From Roseiarcus sp049513815 (lineage in GTDB: Bacteria > Pseudomonadota > Alphaproteobacteria > Rhizobiales > Beijerinckiaceae): 29,446 nt of DNA. Below, piece after piece: positions 1-7,114 of the stretch (the first letter of the stretch is position 1; every line of letters begins with the position of its first letter). Made by a program: the position numbers and the translations under genes. The stretch is taken from the NCBI GenBank assembly GCA_049513815.1, contig JBEKVR010000045.1:1-29446 (forward strand), given 5' to 3'. The notes under the pieces are model-generated. The model worked only from the letters and a program-made list of their open reading frames with translations. It had not been told where the DNA came from and did no database searches.

Positions 1-2176
1 CGCCGGCGACGGCGCCGCCCTGCCGACAGTCGACGTCGGCGAGCTCGCCAGCGTCGCCGCCCGGCGGCTGCGCTTGCTGCTGCCGTGCCTGGCGATCGCC
101 GGCGCGATCGCGCTCGCCTATATCGCGTTGGCGCCCAGCCGTTACGCCGCGACGATGTCGATCCTCGTCGACCCCCGCGAGCGCGTGCCGGTCGGGCTCG
201 ACGCTCAGCCGATGCCGCAGACCCCCGACATTGCGCTGGTCGAGAGCGAGATGAGCATCCTCACTTCGCGTGCGGTCCTGCGCCGTGTCGCTGAAGCGCA
301 GGATCTGGTCGACGACCCCGAGTTCCGCCCGGGTCTGATCGGCCTGTTCGTCGGCAGCCTAACCAGCCTGTGGCGGGCGCCGGCGGGCGACCCCGACGCG
401 CGCCTGGATGCTGTGGTCGTCGCGCTCGGCGACCGAATCTCGGTCAAGCGCAGCGAGCGTAATTACATCGCCGCCGTCGAAGTGCGCACCGCCACGCCAG
501 CCAAGGCGGAACATCTGGCGCAAGGCCTCGCCGACGCGTTCTTCGCCGAGCAGGCCGCCCTGAGCGATCAGGTCGTCGCCAAACAGTCGGCGTGGCTCGA
601 CGGACGCGTCGCCGAGCTGCAGCCGCGCGCCGAAGAGGCGGAGCGACGCGCACAGGCCTATCGCGAAGCCAACGCGATCGTGCTCAGCGACGGACGCATC
701 TCGCCTGAGCAGCAGCTCAAGGACGCCAACGACGCGCTGGTGGTCGCCCGCGGCAAGCGGGGCGAGGTCGAGGCCGCCTACGATCAGGTCAAGGCGGCGC
801 TCGGTTCTTCCGCCGCCGGCGGCGAAGGCGTCGGCGAAGCGCTACATTCGCGGGTGATCGAGAAGCTGCGCGCCGACCAAGCCGCGCTGGCGCGCGACGA
901 GGCTTACGAGCTGTCGACGCTCGGGCCGCGCCATCCGAGCTATCTGACGACGCGCGCGCAGCTACAGTCGGTGCAGGCGCAGATCGACGCGGAGATCAAG
1001 CGCATCCGCTCGGCCAGCGAGCGCGACCTGAAGGCCGCGCGCGCCGCCGAGCAGGAGGCGGCCAAGTTGGTCGTTGCGCTCGAGGCGACCAATCAGCAGT
1101 TCGGCGGAACCCGTATCGAGCTCGACCGGCTGAACGCCGAAGCCGCGGCGCTGCGCGCCGCCTACGAGAAGGCGCTGTCGGCGCGCGAAAACGTGCGTCG
1201 CGACATCGTCGAGTCGCCGCACAGCGCCGTCGTCGATCCGCCGTCGGCAATGCCCGGCAGAGTCAGTCCGCGAGTGGGACTCGCCCTGTTCCTGGCGCTG
1301 GTCGGCGCGCTTAACCTTTGGCTCGTCGCCGTCTTCGCCGCCGAATACCGTGACCGTCGCCGGCCGCCCGCCGCCGCAATTCCGACCGCGCCCCCAACGC
1401 CTGTCGGGCCGCCGGCGCCTGCGGCGTCCGCGACATCGCCGCCGCCGACCGCTGTGGCGAGCGCGCCGACGCACGAGGCGTCGCCCGCGGCGCCCAGCCC
1501 CTTCGCAATCGACCTCGCCATCCCCGCCTTCGCCCCGCGGTCCGACGAGGATGGCGAGAGCGAGGGCGGCGCCGCGCTTGCCGCCGCCGAAGCGGCGATG
1601 GCCGCTGATGCGCCCTATGCCGCGGCGATCGCCGCGTTGCGCGACCGGCTGACCGAACGCCTCGTCGACGGCGCCCACGCGCCCGTCGTCGCGATCGTTT
1701 CGCACGCGCGCGGCGACGGCGCTTCGACCGTGGCGTTGTCGCTCGCCCACGCGCTCAGCGCCGCCGGCCGGCGCGCGCTGCTGGTCGATTGCGACCACCG
1801 CCGGCCGACGCTCAGCGCCTACGCGCGCCGCCTGCGCAAGGTGATCGTCGACTCGCCGGGACAGGTCGCGAGCATCCTGCGTCGCGACGCCGCCAACGGC
1901 GGCGAGGCGTTGATCCTGCCGCTCGGCGGGAGGGGGCAGGCCGCCCTCACCGCGCGCCTGCACGCGCGGTTCGACTGGATCGTGCTCGACTGCGGACCGC
2001 TCTCCGGCGCCGAGGCGCTGCTCGCCCACGAGAAGACCGCCGACGCCGCGTTGATCGTCGACGCCGCCGCGACCGACGCCGCCGCGCTGGAGGCGGCGGC
2101 CGAACGCGCCGGGGTCGGCGCGTTGGTCGCCGGCGTGGCGCGGACGCCAGCGAAGCAGCCGGGGAGAGCGGCGTGA
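1..2176 (+). CDS. Wzz/BY-kinase-like exopolysaccharide co-polymerase, 5' end outside window
   Basis: Probable inner-membrane chain-length and export regulator of a Wzx/Wzy exopolysaccharide system (GumC/ExoP type). The frame is open from base 2, and residues before the first in-window start (TTG at 74) look like the usual Wzz N-terminus, so the true start is probably upstream. Counting from 74: membrane segment at about 2-19, long periplasmic coiled-coil region at about 165-375, proline-containing stretch and second membrane segment at about 401-425, Pro/Ala-rich linker, then a C-terminal cytoplasmic P-loop domain from about 535. That domain keeps a Walker A'-like ALLVDCDHRRP and a Walker B-like WIVLDCGP. 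Its Walker A reads GDGAST (547-552), with Ala where kinases have Lys, and there is no C-terminal tyrosine cluster, so kinase activity is doubtful. The stop overlaps the next gene by 4 bases. Confidence 0.88.
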   Translation, partial: AGDGAALPTVDVGELASVAARRLRLLLPCLAIAGAIALAYIALAPSRYAATMSILVDPRERVPVGLDAQPMPQTPDIALVESEMSILTSRAVLRRVAEAQDLVDDPEFRPGLIGLFVGSLTSLWRAPAGDPDARLDAVVVALGDRISVKRSERNYIAAVEVRTATPAKAEHLAQGLADAFFAEQAALSDQVVAKQSAWLDGRVAELQPRAEEAERRAQAYREANAIVLSDGRISPEQQLKDANDALVVARGKRGEVEAAYDQVKAALGSSAAGGEGVGEALHSRVIEKLRADQAALARDEAYELSTLGPRHPSYLTTRAQLQSVQAQIDAEIKRIRSASERDLKAARAAEQEAAKLVVALEATNQQFGGTRIELDRLNAEAAALRAAYEKALSARENVRRDIVESPHSAVVDPPSAMPGRVSPRVGLALFLALVGALNLWLVAVFAAEYRDRRRPPAAAIPTAPPTPVGPPAPAASATSPPPTAVASAPTHEASPAAPSPFAIDLAIPAFAPRSDEDGESEGGAALAAAEAAMAADAPYAAAIAALRDRLTERLVDGAHAPVVAIVSHARGDGASTVALSLAHALSAAGRRALLVDCDHRRPTLSAYARRLRKVIVDSPGQVASILRRDAANGGEALILPLGGRGQAALTARLHARFDWIVLDCGPLSGAEALLAHEKTADAALIVDAAATDAAALEAAAERAGVGALVAGVARTPAKQPGRAA

Positions 2177-3459
2177 GCCTGACGCTGGCCGTCGCCGACG
2201 ACCGCCAGCCGCTCCGCGTCGCTGCGCGCGTCTGCGCCTTCGCTGCGGCGATCGTCGCTTTCGTCGTCTCGGCGATGGCGCTGCAGGCGCTCGGCGTTCC
2301 GTACGAAGCGTCGGGTGGCGGCGCGCTGCAGAAACTGCATCCGGCGACCTATCTCGCCGTCCTGGCCATGATCCTCGAGGCGGCGTCGCGCCCCCGCCCG
2401 TTCGCCTATCTCGCCGCCCTGCCGCTGCGCTTTCCCGGCGCAGCGCTGTTCGCCGTCAATCTCGCGCTGATCGTCGCCTATGCGGCGCTGTTCCAGAAGA
2501 CGCCGGTCGCGCCGCTGATCGACACATTCGTCGTCGGCGCTGTCCTGCTCGCGCTCTACGAAGATTTCAGTCCGCGCGAGCGCGCGGCGTTGCGGCTGGC
2601 GCTGCACGTCGTCATGGTCGTCAACGCCTGCCTCGGCCTCGCCGAATTCGCCTTTGATTTTCGCCTGACGCCCTTCGTCGCCGGCGGACGACCGATCCTC
2701 GGCGACTACCGTTCGACGGCGCTGCTCGGCCATCCGCTGCTCAACGCCGGCACGACCGCGCTCTACGCCGCGATGCTGATCCTCGGCGCCGACCGCGCGC
2801 TCAGGCTGCCGCTGCGTCTCGTCCTGACGACGATCCAGCTCGTCGCTCTCGTCCCCTTCGGCGGACGCACATCGCTGACCCTCGCGATCGTCGTCGTTTG
2901 CCTGGCGGCGCTGCAGCCGATCGGCGAGGCGGTCGGCGGCCGGCGCTTCGATTTGCGCGCGGCGATCGCCGCGGCCTTCGTCATTCCGCTCGCGGCGGCG
3001 GCCGCGGCGGCCGCCTGGTTCGGCGGCGCGCTGGCGCCGCTCATCGAACGCTTCTCCGCCGACCGCGGCTCGGCGGAGGCGCGCGTCGTCGTCTTCGACT
3101 TGTTTGACTCGTTCTCGTTCCAAGACGTCCTGCTCGGCCCCGATCCGCTGCGGCTGGCGACATTGCAGAACACGCTCGGCATCGAATACGGCATCGAGAA
3201 CAGCTGGCTCGGGCTGGTCTTCCAGTACGGCGCGCTGATGACGGCCTTCTTCCTGATCGGCTTCGCCGCATTGCTGTGGGAACTATGGCGGCGGGCGAAG
3301 TCGGGCGCCTGGGCGATCATGCTGCTGTTCCTGGTGCAGGTGAGCTCTTCGGCCAGCCTTTCGGTCAAGACCCTCGCTTTCAGCCAGTTCGCGATCCTGA
3401 TGCTGGCGGTGTTCGACCGGCGCGCCGGCGACGAGGCGGCGACGCGAGGGCGGGCGTGA
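2173..3459 (+). CDS. VpsF/Wzy-like polysaccharide polymerase, multi-pass membrane protein
   Basis: Likely polymerises or ligates lipid-linked repeat units of the exopolysaccharide at the periplasmic face. The 428-residue product is mostly hydrophobic, with roughly ten membrane segments and a larger loop between about residues 285 and 350. A GHPLLNA motif at 186-192, preceded by YRSTALL, resembles the VpsF/O-antigen-polymerase-like families; these diverge strongly, so the assignment rests on topology and neighbours as much as on motif. The GTG start at 2173 overlaps the upstream TGA (GTGA), and the gene ends in another GTGA overlap with the flippase, implying translational coupling. The frame is open further upstream, but that part lies inside the Wzz gene and is highly arginine-rich, so it is not taken as coding. 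Confidence 0.8.
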   Translation: MSLTLAVADDRQPLRVAARVCAFAAAIVAFVVSAMALQALGVPYEASGGGALQKLHPATYLAVLAMILEAASRPRPFAYLAALPLRFPGAALFAVNLALIVAYAALFQKTPVAPLIDTFVVGAVLLALYEDFSPRERAALRLALHVVMVVNACLGLAEFAFDFRLTPFVAGGRPILGDYRSTALLGHPLLNAGTTALYAAMLILGADRALRLPLRLVLTTIQLVALVPFGGRTSLTLAIVVVCLAALQPIGEAVGGRRFDLRAAIAAAFVIPLAAAAAAAAWFGGALAPLIERFSADRGSAEARVVVFDLFDSFSFQDVLLGPDPLRLATLQNTLGIEYGIENSWLGLVFQYGALMTAFFLIGFAALLWELWRRAKSGAWAIMLLFLVQVSSSASLSVKTLAFSQFAILMLAVFDRRAGDEAATRGRA

Positions 3460-4910
3460 AGACCGGCGGCCTGCTGCGCAATACCCTCCTCTACATGCCG
3501 GCGCAGCTTTTCGCGCCGCTGCTGCAATTCGTCGTCACCGTCGTCTGGACGCATTTGTTCGACCCTGCGGTCTATGGCGTCGTCGCGTTCGTTGTCGCAG
3601 CGCAGGAGCTGACCGGCGGAGTCGGCCTCGCCTGGTGGTCGGTCTATCTGTTGCGGTTCCGCCAGCAATATGCGGACGCTTCGCGTTTCGCGGCAATGGA
3701 TGCGCGCGTCGTCGCCGGCGGCGTGTTGAGCCAAGTCGCCTTCGCCGTCCCGACGCTGGCGCTGGTCGGCCTCGCGCCTTCTCCCCGCCTATTCGCCGCG
3801 ACCGCCGCCTATCTCGCCAGCCGCGCGATGCTCAACCATTACGGCGAAGTCGCGCGCTCCAACCATCGCATTGGCGTCTACACCCTTGCGCAATTGTCGA
3901 GCCCCATGCTCGGCTCGGGCCTGTCGATCGTCGCCGCGATCGCCCTCAAGGCCGACGCGGCGACGGCGCTGGCGGCGATGGCGGTCGGCCAGACGGCGGG
4001 ACTGGCCTTGACCTCGATCGGTCTTCGCCGGCCGTTGCGGCTTGGCCGCTTCGATGCGGCGATCTTCCGCGAGGCGCGGCGGTTCGCGCTGCCGCTGATC
4101 ATCTCCGGCTTGTTCGCCTGGGCAGCGAGCAACGGCGTGCGCGTGCTGGTCGGCGCCGGGGAAGGCGTCGCCGGCGTCGGCCTGTTCTCGGTCGGCTGGG
4201 GGCTCGGCCAGCGGCTCGCGGCCGTGCTGGCGTCGCTGTGCGCCGTCGCCTCGTTCCCGCTCGCCGTCGATCGACTCGAAGCCGGCGACCGCGACGGCGC
4301 GCTGGGCCAGGTCTCGTTCAACGGCGCGTTGATGTTCGGCCTGATGGCGCCAGCGGCGGTCGGCGTCGCGTTGCTCGCCGGCCCATTCGTCCGCCTCGCC
4401 GTCGCCGAGCAATTCCAGGCGCAAACGATCGTCATCCTGCCGCTGGCGGTCGTCGCCGGCGCGGCGCGGGCGCTGCGCGTTCACACCGGCGACCAGACCG
4501 CGGTGTTGGTGCGGCGGACCCGATCGATGATGGTCTTCAATCTTTTCGACGCGGCTGCAGCGCTCGCCGGCAGCGCTGTCGGCGTGCATTTCGGCGGCGT
4601 CGTTGGCGCGTCGATCGGCTGTCTGGCGGGAACCCTTGTCGGTTCGACGGTGGCGATGACCTTCGTCGTCGCGCGCATGGGGTTGCGCCTTCCCCTCAGC
4701 CCTCTGGCGGGGATCCTCGCCGCCACCGTGGTCATGGGCGCGGCGCTGCGCCTCGTCGCGGCGCCGATTGGCGCTTTGGGCCTGGCGACGCAGATCGTTG
4801 TCGGCTTCCCAATCTATGCGGCGGCGATCCTCGTCCTCTTCCCGCAGGCGCGGCGCGTCGCACGGAGGGGGTTCGCGTTCGTCGCCGAGCGGGGCGGGTC
4901 CAATCCATAG
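3456..4910 (+). CDS. Wzx-like polysaccharide flippase (MOP superfamily)
   Basis: Probably flips undecaprenyl-linked repeat units across the inner membrane, the step between glycosyltransferases and the polymerase. The 484-residue protein has about twelve to fourteen hydrophobic helices and the typical start of this family: a short basic N-terminus, an amphipathic helix and an FxPxxYG-like element (HLFDPAVYGVVAF). Start chosen at GTG 3456, which overlaps the stop of the polymerase gene; the upstream in-frame extension overlaps that gene and has no family-like sequence. With the two preceding genes it makes a co-polymerase, polymerase and flippase trio. The glycosyltransferases of the pathway are not in the window and may lie to the left. 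Confidence 0.82.
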   Translation: MKTGGLLRNTLLYMPAQLFAPLLQFVVTVVWTHLFDPAVYGVVAFVVAAQELTGGVGLAWWSVYLLRFRQQYADASRFAAMDARVVAGGVLSQVAFAVPTLALVGLAPSPRLFAATAAYLASRAMLNHYGEVARSNHRIGVYTLAQLSSPMLGSGLSIVAAIALKADAATALAAMAVGQTAGLALTSIGLRRPLRLGRFDAAIFREARRFALPLIISGLFAWAASNGVRVLVGAGEGVAGVGLFSVGWGLGQRLAAVLASLCAVASFPLAVDRLEAGDRDGALGQVSFNGALMFGLMAPAAVGVALLAGPFVRLAVAEQFQAQTIVILPLAVVAGAARALRVHTGDQTAVLVRRTRSMMVFNLFDAAAALAGSAVGVHFGGVVGASIGCLAGTLVGSTVAMTFVVARMGLRLPLSPLAGILAATVVMGAALRLVAAPIGALGLATQIVVGFPIYAAAILVLFPQARRVARRGFAFVAERGGSNP

Positions 4911-4955
4911 AGCGTCAGGCTTGGCCGCACGTTGGCGTTCGGATGGAATCTGGGC

Positions 4956-5348
4956 ATGTATTCCGCGGTCACCAACGATATCCGCGTCGCCGTCGAGCCG
5001 ACTTATTCGCCGGAACGGTCGAAACCCGAAGAGGGGCTTCACTTCTGGCTGTATACGATCGAGATCGTCAACCTCAGCCGACGCACGGTGCAACTGACGC
5101 ATCGTCATTGGATCATCACCGACGCCAGCGGTCGCCGACAGGAAGTGCGCGGCGTCGGCGTCGTCGGCGAGCAACCGACGCTCGCGCCGGGTCAGTCGTA
5201 CCGCTATACCTCGGGTTGTCCGCTTGGCGAGCCGAGCGGCGTGATGGAAGGCGCCTACCGCCTCATCGCTGACGACGGCGATGTGTTCGAAGTGGCCGTG
5301 CCCGCGTTTTCGCTCGACATTCCTGCCGCGCCGCGGGTGCTCAATTGA
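4956..5348 (+). CDS. apaG: ApaG domain protein
   Basis: A 130-residue protein of the ApaG family, a small beta-sandwich (fibronectin-III-like) fold whose biochemical role is unsettled; it has been tied to cobalt/magnesium tolerance and diadenosine tetraphosphate metabolism in enterobacteria. It matches the family nearly end to end: MYSAVTNDIRVAVEP start, RHWIITDASGR, EVRGVGVVGEQP, the YTSGCPL turn, PSGVMEGAY, and VAVPAFSLD at the end. ATG 4956 is preferred over the in-frame TTG at 4932 because homologues begin at the MYxAVT segment. It follows the flippase gene after 45 bases and converges on ccmG with only 9 bases between the stops, with no clear terminator in between. Confidence 0.92.
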   Translation: MYSAVTNDIRVAVEPTYSPERSKPEEGLHFWLYTIEIVNLSRRTVQLTHRHWIITDASGRRQEVRGVGVVGEQPTLAPGQSYRYTSGCPLGEPSGVMEGAYRLIADDGDVFEVAVPAFSLDIPAAPRVLN

Positions 5349-5357
5349 GACGCGGCC

Positions 5358-5933
5358 TCAGTTCGCCGCCTTGAGAATCGCCGGCTTGACGACGCTCTCG
5401 AGCGCGACGCCGTCGATCGGCCCGATCTGCTTGAAGGCGATCACGCCGTCCCCGCGCACGACATAGGTTTCCGGCACGCCGTAAACGCCCCAGTCGATGC
5501 CGGAGCGGCCGTCGCCGTCGAGACCGACCTTGGCGTAAGGGTCGCCCAGCGCGCCGAGGAACCGCCTGACGTTCTCCGGCGGGTCCTTCTGCGCGACGCC
5601 GATCAGCGTCACGCCCTTCGCCTTGAGCTCTGGATCGTGGGCGAGCGCCAGCAGAAACTCGTGTTCGGTGCGGCAGGGCGCGCACCATGACGCGAAGACG
5701 TTGACGACGGTGACGTGGCCGCGGCGCAGGTCGGCGTCGGCGAGGCCGGGCGCGCCGTCGAGTCCAGGCAGGTTGAGCGCCGGCGCGCTTTGGCCGATCA
5801 AAGCCGACGGAAGGCGCGAGGCGTCGCCGGCGAACAGACGGACGAAGAGGAGGCCGGCGAGCGCGAGGAAGGCGATCAAAGGAATCGCCGCCAACAAGCC
5901 GCGGCGGCGCGGGGGCGGAACGGCGTCGCTCAT
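5358..5933 (-). CDS. ccmG: CcmG/DsbE thiol:disulfide interchange protein
   Basis: Membrane-anchored periplasmic thioredoxin that supplies reductant to apocytochrome c cysteines (or to CcmH) during cytochrome c maturation. The 191-residue protein has a basic N-terminus, one membrane anchor at about 13-33, and a thioredoxin-like domain with the WCAPC active site (Cys84, Cys87) and the cis-proline loop GVPETY (152-157). Length is normal for the family. The ATG at 5933 overlaps the ccmD stop by 4 bases (ATGA). It is the last gene of the ccmC-ccmD-ccmG unit. CcmE, CcmF and CcmH/I are not in the window. Confidence 0.96.
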   Translation of the reverse strand: MSDAVPPPRRRGLLAAIPLIAFLALAGLLFVRLFAGDASRLPSALIGQSAPALNLPGLDGAPGLADADLRRGHVTVVNVFASWCAPCRTEHEFLLALAHDPELKAKGVTLIGVAQKDPPENVRRFLGALGDPYAKVGLDGDGRSGIDWGVYGVPETYVVRGDGVIAFKQIGPIDGVALESVVKPAILKAAN

Positions 5934-6088
5934 TGCGCGTCGTCCCTTTTGCGCGCCGCGTCGAGCCGGCGGAGCGCGCGGCTGAGACGGCGATAGTCGA
6001 CGACGATGACGCCGATCATCGCCAGGATGACGATGGCCGTGACGAGATAAGCGGCGACGATGAAGCCGATGTGCGGAATGTCGCTCAC
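5930..6088 (-). CDS. ccmD: Heme exporter protein CcmD
   Basis: A 52-residue single-span membrane protein that helps release holo-CcmE from the CcmABC complex. It shows the usual CcmD layout: short N-terminus (MSDIPHIGF), one hydrophobic helix at about 8-30, the VDYRRL segment right after the helix, then a highly charged tail. The start is GTG at 6088, overlapping the ccmC stop (GTGA); the longer in-frame extension upstream overlaps ccmC and has no matching sequence. It is translationally coupled on both sides, to ccmC and to ccmG. Confidence 0.93.
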   Translation of the reverse strand: MSDIPHIGFIVAAYLVTAIVILAMIGVIVVDYRRLSRALRRLDAARKRDDAQ

Positions 6089-6846
6089 GCGCCCGACCCT
6101 CCAGCGGCGAAGCGATGGGCGAGCGCATCGCCCTCGGCGGCCGCGAGCATCGTCAGCCGCGCCAGTCGCCGGCGTAGAATTTCGTTGCGGATCGCCATCA
6201 GGTGTAGGACGACGAACAACAGCGTGAAGGCGAGCGCCATCGTCAACAGCGGCCACAGCAGCTCAGGCGCGATCGTCGGACCGCCGAGGCGAAACACCGA
6301 GGCCGGCTGGTGCAGCGTGTTCCACCAGTCGACCGAGAACTTGATGATCGGCAGGTTCACGCAACCGACTAGCGTGAGGATCGCCGCCGCGCGCGCGGCG
6401 CGGCCGGGGTCCTCGATCGACCGCCACAGCGCCACCAGTCCGAGATAGAGAATGAACAGCACCAGGACCGAGGTCAGCCGCGCGTCCCACACCCAGTAGG
6501 CGCCCCACATCGGCTTGCCCCACAGCGAGCCGGTGACGAGGCAAATGAAAGTGAAGCCGGCGCCGAGCGGCGCCGCCGCCTTCTGGGCGGCGTCGGCGAG
6601 CGGATGGCGCCAGACAAGCGTGCCGAGGCTCGCCGCCGTCATCACGACGTAAATGAAGCTCGACAACCACGCCGCCGGGACGTGGATATACATGATCTTG
6701 ACGGTCTCGCCCTGCTGGTAGTCGGGCGGCGCGAGAAAGGCCGTCCACAAGCCGAGAACAAACAACGCCGCCGTCGCCAGCGCGAGCCACGGCAGCGCGC
6801 GGCGCGTCACAGCGAGAAACGCCGTCGGATTGGCGAGATTGACCAT
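6085..6846 (-). CDS. ccmC: Heme ABC transporter permease CcmC
   Basis: Multi-pass membrane protein that presents heme for covalent attachment to the chaperone CcmE. The 253-residue product has about six membrane helices, the tryptophan-rich heme-binding motif WGKPMWGAYWVWDARLTS (109-126), and flanking histidines in positions expected for axial ligands (His55 in IMYIHVPAAW, His179 in LHQP). The start at 6846 (MVNLANP) fits the family; an in-frame ATG at 6894 would add 16 untypical residues. It is the first gene of the ccmC-D-G unit. Its usual upstream partners ccmA and ccmB lie about 6.5 kb away on the same strand, so ccmC probably needs its own promoter here. Confidence 0.96.
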   Translation of the reverse strand: MVNLANPTAFLAVTRRALPWLALATAALFVLGLWTAFLAPPDYQQGETVKIMYIHVPAAWLSSFIYVVMTAASLGTLVWRHPLADAAQKAAAPLGAGFTFICLVTGSLWGKPMWGAYWVWDARLTSVLVLFILYLGLVALWRSIEDPGRAARAAAILTLVGCVNLPIIKFSVDWWNTLHQPASVFRLGGPTIAPELLWPLLTMALAFTLLFVVLHLMAIRNEILRRRLARLTMLAAAEGDALAHRFAAGGSGA

Positions 6847-6910
6847 CGCCGGCCTTTTATAGCCGCCTTGCGCCGCCGGCAATGGCAAGCCCAACTCTTT
6901 GCTTGATAAG

Positions 6911-6940
6911 ATATAATTTACGGATTCCTGAGAGCGTTAA
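6911..6940 (-). promoter_or_regulatory. Possible promoter for ccmC
   Basis: An AT-rich island in otherwise GC-rich DNA. On the minus strand TTAACG (6940-6935) and TTATAT (6916-6911) are separated by 18 bases and would start transcription about 60 bases before ccmC. On the plus strand the same island contains a perfect TATAAT (6912-6917) but no convincing -35, so the direction is uncertain. A 7-bp inverted repeat (ATTCCGG / CCGGAAT, 7005-7025) lies further along, and the rest of 6847-7114 shows no gene. Confidence 0.35.
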
Positions 6941-7018
6941 GGCATGACGTGTTGGGCCGCGCGCCTGCCGAGGCCGCGGCGCAATGGCATGACGCCGTAC
7001 GCTCATTCCGGTTTCAGC

Positions 7019-7034
7019 CCGGAATCGCCCCACC
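7019..7034 (+). repeat. Left copy of 16-bp direct repeat flanking the block inside the ccm locus
   Basis: CCGGAATCGCCCCACC here matches CCGGAATCGCCTCACC at 13164-13179 at 15 of 16 bases, in the same orientation. The copies sit in the two gene-free strips outside the five-gene block 7115-12983, about 170-180 bases from ccmC and ccmB respectively. This copy overlaps the right arm of the inverted repeat at 7005-7025. A link with an insertion event is inference. Confidence 0.45.
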
Positions 7035-7114
7035 AGTGAGGACGCGCCCCGCGCTCGGGGGTCGTCGATCGCCGAACGGACGCGCCACATAGGCGACGAC
7101 GGGAAAGCCAGCGT

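Noticed and set aside
3635..5272. 545-residue plus-strand frame over the flippase and apaG genes
   Set aside because: Out-of-frame, arginine-rich translation overlapping two well-supported genes.
6912..6917. TATAAT as a plus-strand promoter of the GAF-PAS-GGDEF-EAL gene
   Set aside because: No acceptable -35 at 16-19 bases upstream, and the gene starts almost 200 bases away; the minus-strand reading toward ccmC is slightly better.
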